From an uncultured Oligoflexales bacterium (GTDB lineage: Bacteria > Bdellovibrionota_B > Oligoflexia > Oligoflexales > JAPPIL01): a DNA stretch of 64,000 nt. The stretch lies in contig OY282434.1 in assembly GCA_958296095.1 (NCBI GenBank), positions 2,696,001 to 2,760,000 on the forward strand. The letters are read 5' to 3'. Positions 38,001 to 46,065 of the stretch are shown here, piece after piece; positions within the stretch are counted from its first letter, which is position 1; each line of letters starts with the position of its first letter. The translations under genes were made by a program, and so were the position numbers. Below the pieces are notes generated by a model. It did not search any database. It saw only the letters and a program-made list of their open reading frames with translations, and was not told the DNA's origin.

Positions 38001-38163
38001 GAAAGTGGCACGGAAATTTCAAGTATTGAACCCGTGGGTGGCGAGAATAAATTCGCAGCTTAGCATGTTGTCTGGGCATAGTCGTAATTTTCGTGAATGG
38101 ACGGTAGAGCCAGATTTTATCGCTTACGAGGTTAGTCGTGCCTTACAAATGCAGATAAGGTGA
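35032..38163 (+). CDS. Large exported TPR protein, GltD/AgmU-like by context
   Basis: 1043 residues. A signal peptide (MKPWQYLSISIVVTIAASTPAVMA) is followed by TPR-like repeats through most of the protein (FEKIIKEYPNSNFAGDSYFA, LGDFYFDRAEFAVALRYYDS, FAELKMIDQAITYYKI, YRAYLRAYATTPEALEVKFL, AVRVYSRLIKNYPRSVHVAE). In Myxococcus the giant periplasmic TPR protein GltD (AgmU) sits in the gliding complex. Size, export and gene order make this the candidate counterpart, but sequence homology was not tested. A Cys pair (QNCKAKPDKECKERN) near residue 755 may form a disulphide. Confidence 0.75.
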   Translation: MSLLSMKPWQYLSISIVVTIAASTPAVMAREKTIIDIVLDEKKAVKRHKLQKRRAVMRSEIYFAAVEKKLIKGINRTIKYLNSTLRSLPPKSAARHGIYEKLMNLYVEQASYISSTEYRKFDQRWKKWSVRRRGTEPRLNDSKSRRIWNKVADVSGQALREFPRSKRGDALLFSRAISFMFLNKLSQASATFEKIIKEYPNSNFAGDSYFALGDFYFDRAEFAVALRYYDSATKYQRSKRYGWSLFKKAWCYYNTGKFRKALATWKKTVQYSRRERNKNTLRLREEALRDMIYAFAELKMIDQAITYYKINGTKENISDVVMTFASISISQGKFREAIRAYRKFLTITPWHPKAPEVRKDMIGLYYEIGNKKAMWQELEKMPRKYGRGSAWARRNARDKELVVDAYKMGKDRMLYYAKLAHVTAQKRKNSKVLLAEAARGYRAYLRAYATTPEALEVKFLLGDVFYLQKKYRASAQSYTQIVMLNPKRAVVVNKTKGSRKNIHAQSARYMLEAHFLDFKPEFAKILKLKPKPGRPPRPLSAKARSFVKACQLYLRWYSKDKKKKKECDVHIAEIYYRLNHKNESKKYLLGLAMAYPGSKEGESAVDNLIPFYKGNRTALVAVLGKLMAVPAYRKGKTGKKLNKLYWGMKVEAVSAVKAPLQRAKQSEKLVRQAPNIEDADKLLFNAAVSYVKAGDYNSAVRVYSRLIKNYPRSVHVAESILKLASIYDRNMQFKAAAGYYLQFAKRSKARQNCKAKPDKECKERNAALTRACELKIVAYDRTLLSTCAHLVTIDINNYKIIMQRLLRTLYLERNYSTLTSLVQNYYLGKVPLTPNERIIALYYLHRATKGRGAYGRQIVGAFQQSGNKVSGEALKYVGEVVFASVNGALPRFQKLKLRGGDVNTMQSSIKRKFGELSRLEAQYNRVVATRDSYWGVAAFHQMGVAYLGFAKMFENPPPIKGAALNEVKKQLSPQAQALRAKAKEYFTAAQKVARKFQVLNPWVARINSQLSMLSGHSRNFREWTVEPDFIAYEVSRALQMQIR

Positions 38164-38167
38164 GCCA

Positions 38168-39133
38168 GTGAAGAGCGTTCTAGTTTTTCTGCTAGTGTTA
38201 ACAGCTGCATGTGCGAGTACGCGTGGTGACGTAGGTGTACGTGATGACGATAGCATCGCCGAGGATCTCGATGAAGGTTTTGGCAGTGAGGGGCCTGCGT
38301 CATCCTTGGGGCCGACGCTGATGTTGAGTCTGGGCAAGAACAGCTATGCCCGACCGCGCTTGTCGATGCAGAAAATCAACGAGCGGATCGATACTTTGGC
38401 TAGCAAGCAGCGACCTAGTCCTGCTGATCTTGAGAATTTGATTGCCTTGCAGAGTTTGGCGCGTCGTCCTTTTGGTGAAATTTGGGCAAATGCCCAAAAG
38501 CTCAGCCGCATGATCAAGAACAACAAAGGTGTCTCCGACACGGTAAAACTTAATCTGGGCATCTCAGCTTTACGGTCGGGCAAGTATGCCGCGGCTGACT
38601 ACTTTCTCGATCCCCTCACGAAGGCACGCTCAGGGCGCATCAAGGCCAGTGCTAACAATGCCATTGGCGTGATGTATTTGCTGGGTAAAAACTACCAAGA
38701 TGCTTCGCTGGCCTTCAAGCGGGCATTATCTGCTACCGCGGCCTATCGACCTGCGGCCTTCAATCTCGGCATGTTGCAGTTGCGCTTCGGTAATTTTGCC
38801 CTGGCACGGCGCACGTTGGGTGATCTTCCACCTGACTGGTTTATCAATGCCTCGATGCTGATCATCGAACGGCATCTCGGCAATGTTACCCGTGCCAATA
38901 GCTTGTGCAAAAAAGTTTTGCAGCAGAAGCCAAACCACAAAATGTCTAAGCTAAATTGTGCAATAATTGAGTTTGAGGAAAATAAAAATTACAAGCAGGC
39001 TCGGAAACTTCTACAGGAGGCTGCTAAAATAGGTGGGGGGGGAGAATTCTGGGAAAATTTGATTTACCGCCTGCTGGAAGAGATAGATACGCGGGAGTTT
39101 AGCAAGAAACTGCAGGCCGCGGTGCTGCTTTAG
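38168..39133 (+). CDS. TPR lipoprotein, GltE/AglT-like by context
   Basis: GTG start four bases after the previous stop. 321 residues with a lipoprotein signal (MKSVLVFLLVLTAAC, Cys15). An acidic linker follows (DDDSIAEDLDEGFGSEG), then TPR helices (KLNLGISALRSGKYAAADYF, ANNAIGVMYLLGKNYQDASL, AFNLGMLQLRFGNFALARRT). GltE (AglT) of Myxococcus is likewise a TPR lipoprotein at the outer membrane that supports the barrel proteins, so this is the natural counterpart. Confidence 0.77.
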   Translation: MKSVLVFLLVLTAACASTRGDVGVRDDDSIAEDLDEGFGSEGPASSLGPTLMLSLGKNSYARPRLSMQKINERIDTLASKQRPSPADLENLIALQSLARRPFGEIWANAQKLSRMIKNNKGVSDTVKLNLGISALRSGKYAAADYFLDPLTKARSGRIKASANNAIGVMYLLGKNYQDASLAFKRALSATAAYRPAAFNLGMLQLRFGNFALARRTLGDLPPDWFINASMLIIERHLGNVTRANSLCKKVLQQKPNHKMSKLNCAIIEFEENKNYKQARKLLQEAAKIGGGGEFWENLIYRLLEEIDTREFSKKLQAAVLL

Positions 39134-39168
39134 CAACCTGTGCCCTGCAATAGTTGTTTGAGGTTATT

Positions 39169-41157
39169 TTGAGTTTTGCCTTAAGACTTGATGCGCCAGG
39201 CCAGCCACCGAAGTCAGTGCCTTTGGCTGGTGACAAGATTTTGTTGGGTTCGCTGCTGTCCAACCATGTGGTGTTGCAGGGCGGAGGGGTCGAACCAATT
39301 CATGCGTTGATCGAGGCACACGAGGAGGGAGGTGGCGAGCGTTGGCTTATCACCGATCTTGGTTCGGAGGGTGGTATCAAGCTCAACGGCAGTGAGGTTG
39401 AGGTTGAGGCGGAAATTCGTCCTTCGGATGTGATTGAAATCGGCACGGCCAAGTTGGTCGTTGAAGCTGTGCGTACGCCTGAGATTAGGGGCAGTGCAAG
39501 TGCAGGCGGCCTGGGGCTAGAACTGGGAGAACCATCAGTGCCTAGCAGCACGGGCACGGCTTTGCCTACACCAGCACCAGCCATGCCTGTTGAGACGCGC
39601 ACGGACACAACCGCGCGTAGTAGTGGGGCCTCGCTGTTCAATGTGCGAGAGGCACGGCCGCGGGGCGAAGTGTTGGAGGTGGTTGCCTATTGGGATAGGA
39701 CGATCATCGAAGCTGAATATTTTCACCGTGATTTCAAAGAATTCAACAAAGTGACGATCGGCACGACCGATGTCAGCCACTTTATTGCCGCCAATCGTGA
39801 CACGAAGACTATCAAGCGGCATGCGTTGGCAGAGTTCAGCGGCAACGGTTATCGTCTCAACCTTATCGACGGCATGACAGCACGAGTGCGCAAGGGTGGT
39901 AAGGTCAGTAAGATAGAGGGATCGCAAAGAATTTCGCTGGGCAAGCGTGACCTAGTGCAGGTTGCTTTTGGCGCAGTCAGGTATTTTCTTATCTTTGTCA
40001 AGCCGCCCAATGTTATTTTGCCACCCGCCCGCAACCGCGATCCGTTTTTTAGTGCGCTGCTGATGATGGCGATGCTGTTTTATTTCACCAGTGTTCCCGC
40101 ACTGTGGTATGCAAGTTCAAAGATTGTCAAAGACCGCAAGGATGATATTTGGGCGGTAGTCTACAAGCCCGTCAAAAAACCCAAGCCGATCAAAAAAGTA
40201 AAAGTCAAAAAGAAAATTGAGAAAGTCAAAAAAGCAAAACCACCGAAAAAACGCCCACCACCGCCGAAACCCAAGCCGGTTAAAGCTGTTAAGCCGTTGC
40301 AAAAACCCAAACCCAAGAAGGTTGTTAAGAAAGCCAAGCGTCCCCCGATTGCCAAATCTTTGGGGGTAAAGAAGCGAGGCAAGGTAGCTCCCAAGCCGAG
40401 GGCGCGGCCGAAACCTGCGGGGGGCCGGTCTGGCATCAAGTCAACGGGCATCGGCAGTCGTCGGCCTGGTGGAGGGCGGAAGGGCAAGAGCCGTTCTTCG
40501 CTGACGGGGGTCAAGGGTGTCGCTAACAAAAAGGCATCGGGTGTTAACCTTTCCAAGCTGGGGCTGGATGTCGGTCAGGTGTTGTCAAAACGCGGGCCGG
40601 GCGCAAAGTACACAACCTTCAAGAGTTCCGCAGGCGGTGCTGGTGGTGGGCGTGGTTCGCGTCTGAACACGACGGGTCTCGGTGGACTGGGTAACGAACG
40701 CACCTTGAGTCTTGCTGGCAGTAAAGGGGCGTTGAACAAGTTCGGCACGGGGCAAGGTGTGCTTGATCGTGGTGGGCGTGGCGGTGGCTTAGGCAAGGGC
40801 TTTGGTCGCGGCGCGGGCTCTAGGGTGGCGGTCAATATTCCACCGGGCGACCCTGTCGTCTCAGGTGGCTTGACTGCGGGAGAGATTTTCAGTGTTATCA
40901 GGAAGAACCTCAATCAAATTCGGCACTGCTATGAGCAGTATCTGCAGCGCGCTCCGGGCAAGTCTGGCAAGGTCGCGGTCAAGTTTAGCATCAACCGCAG
41001 TGGCCGTACTTCATCGGTCAGTGTCAGAAGATCCAACATCTCCGACCGTTCCTTCCGCAGTTGTATCACCAGCAGAATTAAAACGTGGAAGTTCCCGCGG
41101 CCGCGCAACGCCTCAAATGTAACCGTCAACTACCCGTTTGTCTTCAATCCGCTTTAG
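39169..41157 (+). CDS. FHA-domain membrane protein with AgmX/PglI-type C-terminal domain, GltG-like
   Basis: TTG start at 39169 after GAGG; a TTG at 39154 is also in frame. 662 residues. An FHA domain at about 20-105 has GSLLSNHVVLQGG, PIHALIEA and ITDLGSEGGIKLNGSE, so it would bind phosphothreonine in the cytoplasm. One membrane segment (SALLMMAMLFYFTSVPALWY, about 293-312) follows. Then come a Lys/Pro-rich stretch (about 330-417) able to cross the periplasm like TonB and a Gly/Arg-rich stretch. A TonB-like C-terminal domain (564-662: IRKNLNQIRHCYEQYLQRAP ... WKFPRPRNASNVTVNYPFVF) matches the AgmX/PglI C-terminal family. It probably couples the proton motor to the outer membrane. Confidence 0.85.
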   Translation: MSFALRLDAPGQPPKSVPLAGDKILLGSLLSNHVVLQGGGVEPIHALIEAHEEGGGERWLITDLGSEGGIKLNGSEVEVEAEIRPSDVIEIGTAKLVVEAVRTPEIRGSASAGGLGLELGEPSVPSSTGTALPTPAPAMPVETRTDTTARSSGASLFNVREARPRGEVLEVVAYWDRTIIEAEYFHRDFKEFNKVTIGTTDVSHFIAANRDTKTIKRHALAEFSGNGYRLNLIDGMTARVRKGGKVSKIEGSQRISLGKRDLVQVAFGAVRYFLIFVKPPNVILPPARNRDPFFSALLMMAMLFYFTSVPALWYASSKIVKDRKDDIWAVVYKPVKKPKPIKKVKVKKKIEKVKKAKPPKKRPPPPKPKPVKAVKPLQKPKPKKVVKKAKRPPIAKSLGVKKRGKVAPKPRARPKPAGGRSGIKSTGIGSRRPGGGRKGKSRSSLTGVKGVANKKASGVNLSKLGLDVGQVLSKRGPGAKYTTFKSSAGGAGGGRGSRLNTTGLGGLGNERTLSLAGSKGALNKFGTGQGVLDRGGRGGGLGKGFGRGAGSRVAVNIPPGDPVVSGGLTAGEIFSVIRKNLNQIRHCYEQYLQRAPGKSGKVAVKFSINRSGRTSSVSVRRSNISDRSFRSCITSRIKTWKFPRPRNASNVTVNYPFVFNPL

Positions 41158-41164
41158 CAAAGGG

Positions 41165-42420
41165 GTTACCAGGCCACGGCACTCTCGGTTGGTAAGCTTG
41201 AACGCAACCGCCGAGAGGTTTGAGGACAGGCAGGGAGGCCTGAGGGCAAGCCTGAACGCAATAACGAGAGGTCTGAGCGCAAGCTTGAACGCAACTGCCG
41301 AGAGGCAAAGAGCTGCTCACAGCGAGCGATACAAAGAGCAACGCACACGAGCAGAGCCACTACTTAGCCCTTACCGCCGTTGTCTTGGCACGGCATAGAC
41401 CTGCCGAGAAACTCTCCCTAAAAATAGGTTGTGGGCACATGCCTTGTGCAAAAGCATAATCTAACGACAATATGGCAGTATTTATGGTCGAGTTTTCGCA
41501 CGGTCTTGCCGCGCCGTTCATAAAGCCCTCGGTCGACAAGCTTGAGGGCAAGAGCCGAGAGGTCTGAGGGCAGGCAGGCCTGAGGGCAAGCCCGAACGCA
41601 ATAACGAGAGGTATGAGTGCAAGGAGCGAGCTAGGAAGCGAGCGATACAAAGAGTCGCGTAGCGCAAGCAGCGAGGGAGCTAGAAAGCGGCAAAGAGCTG
41701 CTCACAGCGAGCGATACAAAGAGCAACGCACACGAGCACAGACACTACTTAGCCCAAGCCTCCGTTGTCTTGGCACGGCATAGACCTGCCGAGAAACTCT
41801 CCCTAAAATAGGTTGTGGGCACATGCCTTGTGCAAAAAAATAATCTGGTTGCAGTATTGGCAATATTTATGGTCGAGTTTTCGCACGGTCTTGCCGCGCC
41901 GTTCATAAAGCCCTCGGTCGACAAGCTTGAGGGCAAGAGCCGAGAGGTCTGAGGGCAGGTAGGCCTGAGGGCAAGCCCGAACGCAATAACGAGAGGTATG
42001 AGTGCAAGGAGCGAGCTAGGAAGCGAGCGATACAAAGAGTCGCGTAGCGCAAGCAGCGAGGGAGCTAGAAAGCGGCAAACAGTCTCGTAAGGCGAGCGAT
42101 ACAAAAAGTCGTGCGCAGCGCAGCTGGGCGAGGCGCAGCCCTACCGAGAAACTCTCCCCTAAAATAGGTTGTGAGCACATGCCTTGTGCAAAGAAATAAC
42201 CTGGTTGCAGTATTGGCAATGTTTATGGTCGAGTTTTCGTACGGTCTCCCCGTGCCGTTCATGGAGCTCTCGGTCGGCAAGGGGTGGGGGCAACCGCCGA
42301 GAGGCCTGAGCGCAAGCCTCAACGCAATGGCAGGAGGTCTGAACACAAGAAGCGAGCTAGAAAGCGAGCGATACAAAAAGCCGCGTAGCGTAGCGTAGTG
42401 CGTAGCAAGCAGCAATTATC
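41165..42420. repeat. Repeat island 7
   Basis: Between convergent genes. Three full minus-oriented B elements: 41400-41536, 41785-41921 and 42140-42277. The first two are near-identical and sit in near-identical surroundings, with CGGTCGACAAGCTTGAGGGC after each and an A element (GAGCGAGCTAGGAAGCGAGC) at about 41622-41655 and 42008-42040. The spacing is about 385 bases. C units (CTCCGTTGTCTTGG) lie before the first two; D linkers (GCCTGAACGCAATAACGAGA) follow. No gene is seen. Confidence 0.9.
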
Positions 42421-42440
42421 AAGGAAGAATTTGGTGAAAG

Positions 42441-43588
42441 TTAGTGTTTGGCGATTTTATTCTTTATTTCTGCGAGTTGTTCTTCAGTAATATCAGCAAG
42501 TTGGCAAATGGCTGAGTCATCGAGCTTGCCATACTTTAGCATGCTAATGATGACACCCTCGCGCCCTTTCTCGATGCCCTGTTGCATACCCTGCTTGACC
42601 CCCTGTTGCATACCCTGCTTGACCCCCTGTTGCATACCCTGCTTGACCCCCTGTTGCATACCCTGCTCGATACCCTGCTCGATACCCTGCTCGATACCCT
42701 GCCGGATACCCTGCTGTATGCCTTGCTTTTTCCCCTGCTCAATGCCTTCTAGGCGTGCACCCTCGAAACCGAATTCGATACTTGACATGATACGTTCCTC
42801 ATCTGGTAAATCGGGAAAACAGTCCGCCTCGATGGCAGACAGCCTCTTCCTATCATACCTCCCATCGGCAAGTCCAAGGTAAGATATTAGTTTAGCCGAT
42901 AAACTCTTGCGATTTTCAGTGGATAGCGCATAGCAAGAGTGAAAAATTTTCGCCACAATTTTGGTGCTCAGATGCCAGATGTGTTTCATTCCCAGCAGGC
43001 AAGGGCTGGTCGTGAGTCCGCACAGTTGCTCATCGGACAACTTAGGCAGATTTACCACCAGGATTGGGTCATCTGCAACATAGCGGCGCAGTCCGTGAAT
43101 AGTTTCCAAGGGATGCCGATTTTTAAATTTTAGCTCAAGCTGGTTCTTGGCTATATCGACGGGTTTTTTGGTTTGCAGAACGAGGATGCCTATGACAAAA
43201 CCATTAGTGCGCGCTGTGCGCTGTGCGCTGCTTTTTTGTAACGCTCGCTTTCTAGCTCGCTCTTTGCCTTCAGGTATAGTGACACCATGAGAAACAGGAC
43301 ATTGCCGGTGGTGTGCTCAAAGATAACCCCAAAATATACTGGGGAATCTGGCTCTTTTTTGAAGGGCACAGAAAAATTCAGATCACAAAATTTTTCTGTG
43401 CCAGTATCGGGATCGATGCTTGCCTCCTTACTGGGGATGAGTTTGTCAATATCGAACAGTTCATAATCTTCGGGAAATAATGCCAACCGGAGAAGATCTT
43501 GGGCATAACGCGGATCGCTATAGATTTTCTTGAAAAATTTATCATGCAAATGATGCTTGTTTAGTGGGGTTTTATCGTTGCCGGGCAT
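42441..43588 (-). pseudogene. Rpn-family PD-(D/E)XK nuclease gene, broken by an A-type repeat
   Basis: The 5' half (from ATG 43588) begins KHHLHDKFFKKIYSDPRYAQ and has EKFCDLNFSVPFKKEPDSP and VYFGVIFEHTTG, matching the nuclease core of Rpn (recombination-promoting nuclease / PDDEXK transposase-like) proteins. At about 43285 the reading runs into an A element (SELESERYKK in the broken frame) and stops at 43190. Beyond the insert, the other frame continues GFVIGILVLQTKKPVDIAKN, then the typical end: many EQGIEQG/MQQGVKQ repeats (42590-42740) and a small terminal helix domain. The two halves are in different frames, so no full protein can be made. A short C-terminal product from 43109 is possible. 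Confidence 0.75.
43212..43285 (-). repeat. A element inserted in the Rpn-like gene
   Basis: The plus strand reads GCGCTGTGCGCTGTGCGCTG, then TTTTTTGTAACGCTCGCTTT and CTAGCTCGCT, the standard A element with its GC-rich flank. Rpn-type coding sequence continues on both sides in different frames. This is the clearest sign in the window that element A, or a recombination product carrying it, can enter genes. Confidence 0.75.
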
Positions 43589-43644
43589 GGTTGCTGTCCG
43601 TTGCTAATGCGGTTACCTGTCTCTGGTAATTATAATAACATAAT

Positions 43645-43960
43645 TTAGCGCAAATCTCCGTTGTCTTGGCACATGTCTCCGTTGTCTTGGCACAAGTCTC
43701 CGTTGTCTTAGCGCAAATCTCCGCTGTCTTGGCATGGCGCAGACCTACCGAGAAACTCTCCCAGAACAGATACAAGCACATGCCTTGTGCAAAAAATAAC
43801 CTGGTGGCAATATGGCAGTATTTGTGGTCGAGTTTTCGTACGGTCTCGCCCTGCCGTTCATAAAGCTCTCGGTAAGCAAGCCTCAACGCGATAGCAAGAG
43901 GTCTGAGGACAAAAAGCGAGCTAGCAAGCGAGCGATACAGAAAGCCGCGTGGCGCGTAGC
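43645..43960. repeat. Repeat island 8: four-copy 21-bp C array, B element, A element
   Basis: Four C units in direct tandem at a period of 21 bases lie at about 43650-43735 (cores CTCCGTTGTCTTGG, CTCCGTTGTCTTGG, CTCCGTTGTCTTAG, CTCCGCTGTCTTGG). A full minus-oriented B element follows at 43744-43876, then D linker and an A element (AGCGAGCTAGCAAGCGAGCG) at 43914-43945. The island joins directly to the truncated Rpn fragment at 43962. Elsewhere C occurs singly or in pairs, so this is the longest C array in the window. Confidence 0.9.
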
Positions 43961-43961
43961 G

Positions 43962-44387
43962 CAGTTTTTGGGCAACATGCTAATGGATTATTGTGATGCG
44001 GCCGATAGGGGGGTGAAGCGCCAGGATTTTGATCGTGTTGATCGTAAGCGCTGGCCACACAAGCGAGAGGAGGAAAGATTCGTGCCAACGATGTATTTTG
44101 GACTGGAGCGAGCTGAGCGACGCGGCTTGCAGAAGGGCAAGCAGCTGGGCATCGAGCAGGGCAAGCAGCTGGGCATCGAGCAGGGCAAGCAGCTGGGCAT
44201 CGAGCAGGGTGAACAGCTGGGTTTGCAGAAGGGCGAACAGTTGGGTTTGCAGAAGGGTGTCGAGCAAAAGCAGATGGAGGCTGCTCAGCTAATGCTCAGC
44301 GATGGCGTGCCTGAGGCTCAGGTGTGCAAATTTTTGAAATTGACCAAGAAAGAGCTGACGGCAATCAAGCGAAAATTAAAAAATTAA
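43962..44387 (+). pseudogene. Rpn-family protein, 5'-truncated fragment
   Basis: The open frame (from 43812) enters from repeat sequence and becomes Rpn-like at about 43962 (FLGNMLMDYCDAADRGVKRQ). It then runs to a normal stop: FGLERAERRGLQKGKQLGIE, three to four repeats of KQLGIEQG and GEQLGLQKG, and the terminal helices MLSDGVPEAQVCKFLKLTKK with ELTAIKRKLKN. The nuclease N-terminal half is missing, replaced by B and A elements. This is a second Rpn gene, opposite in strand to the one at 42441. It could still give a short repeat-containing protein, but more likely is a relic. Confidence 0.7.
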
Positions 44388-44409
44388 AGATTTCAGTCAA
44401 TTTTCCCAA

Positions 44410-44918
44410 GCATGCCACTGCCCTTCATGTGGCCCTCGGTGGGCAAGAGGTTTGGGTAACCGCCGAGGAGCCTGAGGGCAAGCTTGAACGCAATACAGGG
44501 AGACCTGAGCACAAGCAGCGAGCTAGGAAGCGAGCGTTACAGAAAGCCGTAGCGCAGCGAACGGTCTCCCCGTGCCGTTCATGGAGATTTCGGTGGGCAG
44601 GCTTGAACGCAACTGCCGAGAGGCAAAGACCATACTTAGCACAAGCCTCCGTTGTCTTGGCGAGGCGCAGCCCTACCGAGAAACTCTTCCCTGAGACAAG
44701 TGGCAAGCACATGCCTTGTGCAAAAGCATAATCTGACGGCAATATGGCAGTATTTGCGGTCGAGTTTTCGTACGGCCTCGCCTCGCCGTTCATGGAGCTC
44801 TTGGTGGGCAAGATTGAACGCAATAACGAGAAGGCTTGGGGGCAAGCAGCGAGGGAGCGAGAAAGCGGCAAAAAAGCCTCGAAGAGCGAGCGTTACAAAA
44901 AGCAGCGCGCAGCGAGCT
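44410..44918. repeat. Repeat island 9
   Basis: D linker and A element (about 44514-44545) come first, then a partial B left end near 44560-44600 (GTGCCGTTCATGGAGATTTC), a C unit and a full minus-oriented B element at 44672-44808. More D and A sequence (to about 44905) leads straight into a duplicated gene end at 44921. No gene is seen. Confidence 0.88.
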
Positions 44919-44920
44919 GC

Positions 44921-45031
44921 CAACTAACTGCCGATGCAGGCGGAAATATTAAAGACCTTAAGTGTAAAAGAAGATCAGTGCCCCGCGAATATTATTCTGG
45001 TGCGTGGAGGTGAAAACGTGGTGCAGCAAAG
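44921..45031 (+). pseudogene. Duplicated 3' end of the lipoprotein gene at 45367
   Basis: About 110 bases here repeat the last coding bases and downstream flank of the gene ending at 46047 (copy at about 45953-46062), with a few differences. The translated end reads LTADAGGNIKDLKCKRRSVP then REYYSGAWR, against REYYSDEWRW in the intact gene. The rest of the gene is absent and A-type repeat DNA abuts the 5' side. A stop follows directly (TGA at 45011-45013). Confidence 0.85.
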
Positions 45032-45060
45032 TACCTGCGGGCTCAGCTAAGCTGAGTATG

Positions 45061-45094
45061 AGCTGAAGACAGATGATCATCAGCTTTTTGTTTT
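45061..45094 (+). terminator. Possible intrinsic terminator
   Basis: AGCTGA at 45061-45066 pairs with TCAGCT at 45080-45085 and is followed by TTTTTGTTTT. The stem is only six pairs with a 13-base loop, so strength is doubtful. The 45032-45366 gap also holds the palindrome CTCAGCTAAGCTGAG (45042-45056) and the hairpin GGCTAGGAAAAAGCTAGCC (about 45140-45158). No gene is seen in the gap. Confidence 0.35.
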
Positions 45095-45366
45095 GGGATG
45101 CGTGAACGCGCTGAGTAGGCGAAAGCGAGCATACACAGATGGCTAGGAAAAAGCTAGCCCTATCGATGTAGAAATATTTCCCTACGCACTAAGGTCGGGA
45201 CAGACGATTGCGTGCCCCTGCCGCGGCCAAAAAATTCAGCTAACATATTGGCAAGTTACAAAAAAATACGGATAAAATCACAAGCGTAGCTATAAAGCAA
45301 AAAAAAAACGGTCGATACGTAGTCAAAGTGAGATGGACTTGGCAATATTTTTTGGAGGTGATTGTT

Positions 45367-46047
45367 ATGAAAGCACTGTTACTACTATCACTAATGCTAG
45401 GTTGCTTGCAGATTGGGCCAACCACGCAGGAAAAGGGTTCTGAAAAAAAGAATGACGAGCTTCTATCTAATCTTCTAGGCAGACACTTCACTATGGGAGC
45501 AAAATTCGATCGGGGTTTTATTAATGCAGGTATGACGGAGGGGATTAATTGGGACGGTAAGATACATGGATACAGCAGCTCCAGGCATGGCTGCAATCTG
45601 ATAGTTTATGTAGATGATGGCGCCAGCAAATATCTGCATGACCACAAAAACTTTATCCAGAATGAAAGTGGTAATATGGCCATCGGCGGCACAAAACACA
45701 AGATCTACCCTAACTGTGTAGACAGCCCCTTTAGTGTAGGAGAGAAGAAGATCTATAAGTTCTTCAGCGATGATAACATCAAGCCTCTATTTGAACCACA
45801 AGGGCAAAGCACTCCAGCTGGATTTAACTTCAGCCGCCTATACCTCTCTGGCAAGGGGGGCGAGCTGACCATCCTTATGGCACTTGTTCAGTTTGATGGC
45901 GATCAATATCACTTCGACGATGACGATACCCTCCAAGGCGGAGAGAGCTGCCGACTAACTGCCGATGCAGGCGGAAATATTAAAGACCTTAAGTGTAAAA
46001 GAAGATCAGTGCCCCGCGAATATTATTCTGATGAGTGGAGGTGGTGA
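45367..46047 (+). CDS. Small lipoprotein or exported protein, unknown function
   Basis: The ATG follows GGAGG by eight bases. 226 residues starting MKALLLLSLMLGCLQIGPTT, a short lipoprotein-like signal with Cys13. The mature protein is polar (KKNDELLSNLLGRHFTMGAK, HGCNLIVYVDDGASKYLHDH, KIYPNCVDSPFSVGEKKIYK) with a few cysteines and an acidic run (FDGDQYHFDDDDTLQGGE) that could bind calcium. No family recognised. Its 3' end is duplicated 1.03 kb upstream. The AT-rich leader with AAAAAAAACGGTCGAT resembles that of the lipoprotein gene at 48223 (AAAAAAAACGGCCGAT). Confidence 0.65.
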   Translation: MKALLLLSLMLGCLQIGPTTQEKGSEKKNDELLSNLLGRHFTMGAKFDRGFINAGMTEGINWDGKIHGYSSSRHGCNLIVYVDDGASKYLHDHKNFIQNESGNMAIGGTKHKIYPNCVDSPFSVGEKKIYKFFSDDNIKPLFEPQGQSTPAGFNFSRLYLSGKGGELTILMALVQFDGDQYHFDDDDTLQGGESCRLTADAGGNIKDLKCKRRSVPREYYSDEWRW

Positions 46048-46065
46048 AAACGTGGTGCAGCAAAG

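Noticed and set aside
39300-40913. Several long minus-strand frames opposite the FHA protein gene
   Set aside because: They are shadows of a GC- and Lys/Pro-rich coding strand, with no plausible starts.
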